This document shows positions 24,601 to 30,600 of a stretch of 64,000 bases of DNA, piece after piece. The stretch covers positions 620,001-684,000 of the forward strand of contig JBAIAA010000893.1 in the NCBI GenBank assembly GCA_037893245.1, in the 5' to 3' direction. A program made the translations under genes and the position numbers. The DNA is from Crossaster papposus. Its lineage: Eukaryota > Echinodermata > Asteroidea > Velatida > Solasteridae. How positions within the stretch are numbered: position 1 is the stretch's first letter; each line of letters opens with the position of its first letter. The notes below the pieces were generated by a model that was not told the DNA's origin, ran no database searches, and saw nothing but the letters and a program-made list of their open reading frames with translations.

Positions 24601-27593
24601 CCGTCAGGGGGTATGCGTTTGTTTTTGATTGAAATAGGGGACGTATGACAAAGGGAACAATGGGGTCCCCTATTCCGCAAAGGTCCCCGATTCAGACTCG
24701 TGTGCAAATCCTATGGAGATCATCCGAAAACGTTAGAGTACAAACAAAAGAGGGAAGACGGTCGGACAATGCCCCGTCCCCTATTGACGGCATTTACCCA
24801 CTTGCATGGGTGAGTGTGTGTCGGGAGGAATCCACATGACACCAGAGAAAGAGATAAACATGAGGAGAAGGTAGACCGCATCACTAAGATGCTGTCGGCA
24901 CAACGGATAGTTATCCCACCCTCATGTCTCAAGGTGTCTGTTGGGGGGTATGTGTGAAAAGAATAAAAAGCACATTATCTGTGGAACCTTCAAAGGTTCC
25001 AGTCTGGTTGGGGAAAAGAAAAACTTGATTTTGTGTCTAAGATGAAAAACCCTGTGAGAAAAAGTGTTTTGAGATGCTGTTGAAAGTGTGTGACATTTTC
25101 TTGTCTGAGGTAATCGAGAAAGAGAGTTCCATAGGCAAGGGGCAAAATGCTAGAAAAAGCTCTATCTCCATAGCTGGCTAGTCGAGTCCCAGGAATAACG
25201 AGACTATTGCTCGTTGACCTCTGACCCGACCTGCTAGAGCGGCGTTGCCGCATGTTTTTTTAAGTGTCTTGAATGTGAGGACAATCTTGAACTTTACCCA
25301 AAAAAATCTGGAACATTTCTAAACAGATTATACAATTTGTTGTCCGAAGTATTCATATTTATTTTTCTTTTGAAATTTAAATTTTGTTTTGGTTCATTTT
25401 TTTTTGCAATCCTTATCACAAATTTCCTCTCTTGTATAATCCACCTGTTTCTTTTACGTACTTCCTTTCCCCCCACAATTTCCTTGTCTCCCATCATCTT
25501 ACCCTGTGATCCATTACAATATCCCTTAATCCTCGCCCGTGAACTTGCCCACCAATCATTTGATCTGCAACTCTTCTACCATTCAATTGATCTGCAACTT
25601 TTCCCCTACAATTGGCCATTCTTTAACCACCTCACCCCCACCAACCCGCCCCCAACAACCCGCCCCCAACAACCCGCCCCCAACAACCCGCCCCCAACAA
25701 CCCGCCCCCCACCTTGACTCCGTAACATTGGTGTTTTTTTCCCAGAAACTCATCGCAGTTTAATCAAGTAACTTTTCTTGATTTGACACTTTTTTCCCCT
25801 TTTTTTGTTTTTTTTGTCACACTTTACTTTCCCTGCTTTATCTTTCATATTTGTTGTTTTGTTTTTTGGGGCTGGTTATACTAACCGCTGTCTTTGTTAT
25901 TTTTCTTTCTTTTTTTAATTTTAAACAAAAACATGGACTAAAATTTCCCCCCGAAACTAAAAAACAGACACTCAGAGCATGAAAACAACAACACCAACAC
26001 GAGGTGGGTAACGGTTTGAGAGAAAAAAACCACGTCATCGTGCTTCTCAAGAATTTGCCTGAAAATGCCTTTTTTCATCTACAGTGTAATTCTTTAAAAA
26101 ATAATTTTGAGGCGTTTCATAAAAAACACTTTTCTTTCTCTTATGCATGTTCCCTCCTGTTTTGTTTCGTGTCGTGTCAAAGGTTTGATTTGTCAAAGGT
26201 CATCCGTTGTGTCAAAGGTCATCCGTTGTGTCAAAGGTCATTTGTTGTGTCAAAGGTCATTTGTTGTGTCAAAGGTCATTTGTTGTGTCAAAGGTCATTT
26301 GTTGTGTCAAAGGTCATTTGTTGTGTCAAAGCTCATATGTTGTGTCAAAGGTCATATGTTGTGTCAAAGGTCATATGTTGTGTCAAAGGTCATCTGTTGT
26401 GTCAAAGGTCATCTGTTGTGTCAAAGGTCATCTGTTGTGTCAAAGGTCATCCGTTGTGCCAAAGGTCATCCGTTGTGCCAAAGGTCATCCGTTGTGCCAA
26501 AGGTCAATTGTACTAGGTCATCCGTTGTGTCAAAGGTCACTTGTACTGCAAGTCAATTGCTTATGAGTAAAAGTGTATCTGCTATGTTGCAGGTCATTTG
26601 CAGTGTCAAAGGTCAATGTGCTGTGTCAAAAGTCATCTGCTGTGTCATTTGCATGAACAAACATTTCAGCCAAAGGTTTCATGCTGGGCAGTTTGGATTA
26701 GAAAATATCAATTAGCATGGAATGTTCCTTTTGTAGTTTTAATTTCTAACAGAAAAAAGTGTTGTTATTCAGTTTGATCTACAATAAGACTGACTGAGAA
26801 TGGAAAGTTAACATAATTGGGGATAAATGATTGTTTACCTTTCTGAGTCTGACCTTAAAAATTGGCATGAAATCCATCAAAGATCCATTTTGAGAGGAGT
26901 TTGGATAGAGGTTCTGGTTTGAAATAATACTTCCAATAGATGCATGACAAATAGAAGACAAATAAACGGCATGATTGATTTTTGAAAAGGGCACTATGGC
27001 ACTAATACCCGAAAATGTTATATTTGGGATTGTTTACTTAATATCCCTTCCAGACGAAAGGAAACCAACCTAATTCCCGAGAAAAGACGAAAAAAATCCA
27101 GTTGTTTACATCGGACACGACGTGTACGCATTCGTTTTTTCGGTCGTTTTCATTCAATGTACGATACACGTTGTGTGTGTCACATAAATTGCACACAGCA
27201 CAAATGTGGTTTCTTACACGTCCGCAAAAGGCGAACACTTTCCAGGCTTAAATCGAGACTACACCCAAACAGCTCAAGTTTTTTGGGGGTCAGAAAAGTG
27301 ACCCCCGAAACTCGTTCTACACAAGAATAACCAAAAAATGCCCAGATTTGAAAGGATGATTGTGTGGATGTTTATATCCTAATTTTAAATCCGAAACATT
27401 TGTTTGTTTTTTCCTTGTGAATGTTTATGTTACTTTTTCCGTTTGAATAAGTGCTGTTTTTGTGTTCTAATAACCTGAGCAATGATTGAGCATGTTTGAT
27501 GTTTTGAGGTGAGTTTGTTTGTTATTGTGTGTTTTTGTTTGTTGTCATGGTTTTATTGTTGAGAGGTGGATTTTTTGCATCAAATTTTCAGTT

Positions 27594-27627
<34 letters not shown>

Positions 27628-30600
27628 CTAATGACATGTTACTTTTTTTTTCAATTACATTTAAGCATTTCATTTACATGCAAAATTACAAATGCGACCC
27701 AAAATTAAAGTAAGGGGATTTACAAATCCAAATCGATTCATTGCATACCACGGGACAAGCCCATCGGGCCCCGCTAGAATTAGATGCGTGTTTTCGGATA
27801 TGTTTTCATCTTCATAAACAAATGGAAATTCCAATTAAAAACATTGCGTGTGTTTTTTTGTTGCTCTGCTTCAGGTATGCGAGTACCAGTTCATACATCT
27901 GTCATGTGTATACAAAGATTGATTACATTTTGTTGTCTCGACTGAACGAACTTCAGAAAGACAATATGTGACCTGTTCCAACGAAACCCGGACAAAGTCG
28001 ACTTTTTAGTTTTTCAGATTTAGCTTTTTTCAAATTCTCTAGGTTCTCAGCTTTAAAATGATGTATCATTTACATATGTACCCCCACCCTATCTTCCCTG
28101 GGGTCTGGATTTAGTGATAAAACCCTGACAACCTAATTATGAGATAAACAGCTTTGAAGTTCAGAAAAGCGTATTATTTCTATACACAAATGTTTCACAA
28201 AATTGACAAAAAAACACACTTCTGGTAGACGGATTTTGTTCAAATTTGAGGAGATTGTAGATTAATAGTGAGTGACTTGGGAAAACCTAAAACCTCAAAA
28301 TGGTAAAATCCATCCAGAAATGACTTCAGGAATACATTGTGACAAAACACATTGTGCGACTTTGTCCGGGTTTCGTTAGAACAGGTCACATGCAGTCACT
28401 ATTTCTGTAGTATGTAGTCCGAATATGTCATTTTGGTTGAGGTTTTGAAAATTGGTCTTACATGCAAAGCTGAAACTCCAATCGCAATCAAATTTGGATC
28501 ATGCATTCAATATGATAACCTTTATAGGATGGCCCTGTCAAAGGTCAAGTACTGAGGTCAAAGGTCATTTGAGGTCAAGTTGTAAAGGCCGAAATAGTGA
28601 AATTTGTTTCATTGGAAAAACCTGAAGTCCAATTTCAATCATAGATGCAATATGCAAGTGACGGTAATATTAAAGGTCGCATACTGAGGTCAAAGGTCAT
28701 TTGATGTCAAGTTGTAAAATAGGGTAATCGTAGGTGAGAATGGTGAGTACCATGTGACATGCTGTCAGCCAATCAACAGCCAGGGTAGTGTGTTTATAAT
28801 CAACAATTTAGTCTCACATTATTTGTTTTATATAGACCTTTTGCATTGAGCGGCCATCTTAAAACTGCAATATTTTATTTTAAAAAAAATTTATTCAGTG
28901 ACAATTAAAACACAAATGTTCATCTTGACAAAAATCACTGCACCTCCGACATGGCTGCAGAGAAAAGGGTCGACATGAACAGAACCAAATCCAGGCACGG
29001 ACTCGCTGCGGTGGCCCCCACTAATGGTAGACGGGTGCTGCTCTGTGCTAACTATTGTACACTGACACTGGACAATGCTACTGGGACCATCGTACAGTGA
29101 CTTGTTACATATGCCCGGATCGGTCCATACTAGTCTTGGTCTGAGGCTGGGTTTAATTTCCTAATAGAGTTTGGGGTTATCAAGCATTTGGCAAGCTGCC
29201 TGCAGCGATGAATCAAATCAAGGACCTAATTTCATGGAGCTGCTGCTAAGCACAACAAATTGCTTAGCACAAAAAGTCTTGCTCAGCAAAAAGCTACAGC
29301 TAAAACTCCAACGTGCTTTTCATGCTAAGCAAAAACCAGCTGAAAACCAGTCACAAACTATACATAACCTGAAAATGTGGTTTGTAACTCTGTTTTTGCT
29401 AAGAGAGAATTTGTGTGCTAAGCAATTTTTGTGTGCTTAGGAGCTCAATGAAATTGGCCCCTGGTCTTTGGCACTGCAGCCCGATAAACTTAGAGCATAT
29501 TTTACCTCACCTGCACTTGAAGAAAGCTACATGCCGCATTGCGAGGTATGCTTGGAATTTCTTGGTTCCCTGCGCCAAAGTTCCTAAGGTTTTGGTTCAT
29601 CGCATTATAGCGTCTTCTACCTCCACGGTGACTTGACTGCATTCGTCAAGGACCGGTTGCAGTACACTTAAACAAACCCTCAAATCTAGCCTTGAACGGA
29701 GACTAGTTCTATGCAGTTGCCTGTGTTTTTTAAAGCCTTAAAAGGCCGTTTTCTAAACCCCAGCTCTGTCTCCGTCTCCGGCTCCATTGCCAAACTGCAC
29801 GAATGAAGCCAAGGACGGGGAGACGAAGCTGGGGTTTAAAAAAACGGCCCAAATAATCTAATGATTGCTGTGCCCGCTACACTTTTCTCTTCTTGCTCCC
29901 AAACTCTCCCCCTCTGACTCTATGCCCCGCCCCCATCTGCTGCCTCCCTCCAGTCTTCAAGAGTGGAGTCCCAGCGAGATGTAAGTTGACGCCCTTTCAT
30001 CTTTCTCCCTTCTTTTAATTTTTAATTTATTTTTTCAATTTTTGTTTGGCACTGTTTTCATTTCTATTTTTGTAGTTGTAGTGCAGTGGAGTTTTTGTGT
30101 GTGTATTGTATTAGGCCAAGTATTACAAAAAAGTAGTTTCTTAACCTGGTTTTTTTTTTATAAAAGGGGCCCTTTTTTCTCGCTAAATTGCCAAATTTTG
30201 CAAAATGGAAGGCTGGATTCTTTGATTTTCTTGATTCTTTCGCTAATACTTGTTGTGGCCAACAAAGCTGTCGGTCTTTCTATCAGATTTGGAAGTTGCA
30301 CACATAGCTAAAATTTTGATGGCAACATAAAAAAGATACAAAAGGTCAAATATATGATTAATGTTTTTTGTTATTTTTAGAAAAAAATTGAAGCAAGTGG
30401 AAAAGAAAATTGGTCTGGGAAGAGAAACTATTATTTGTTTTTATTTGGCCTTAGTGTGTGCACATAACATACATTTGCAAAATAAGGTTTATGACATCTC
30501 GGCTTTATTCCACCCTCATCCACCCTCATCCACCCTCATCCACCCTCATCCACCCTCATCCACCCTCATCCACCCTCATCCACCCTCATCCACCCTCATC

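Larger units (their letters stand above)
24956..29953. other. long intron of repeats between exons t and the microexon
   Basis: Holds the C-rich 14-bp array, the AGGTCA array, a 29-base T run (27598-27627), a family E element, AGGTCA direct repeats and a family A copy. A possible 22-nt exon at 25746 breaks phase and was not called. Confidence 0.5.

Noticed and set aside
25746..25767. 22-nt exon (AACTCATCGCAGTTTAATCAA region)
   Set aside because: Reasonable AG and GT, but it changes phase and no partner exon restores it; a nearby 28-nt candidate at about 25977 does not help.
26004..26715. Overlapping open frames with CQRSFVVSKVI repeats
   Set aside because: Product of the 19-bp array; open in three frames at once.
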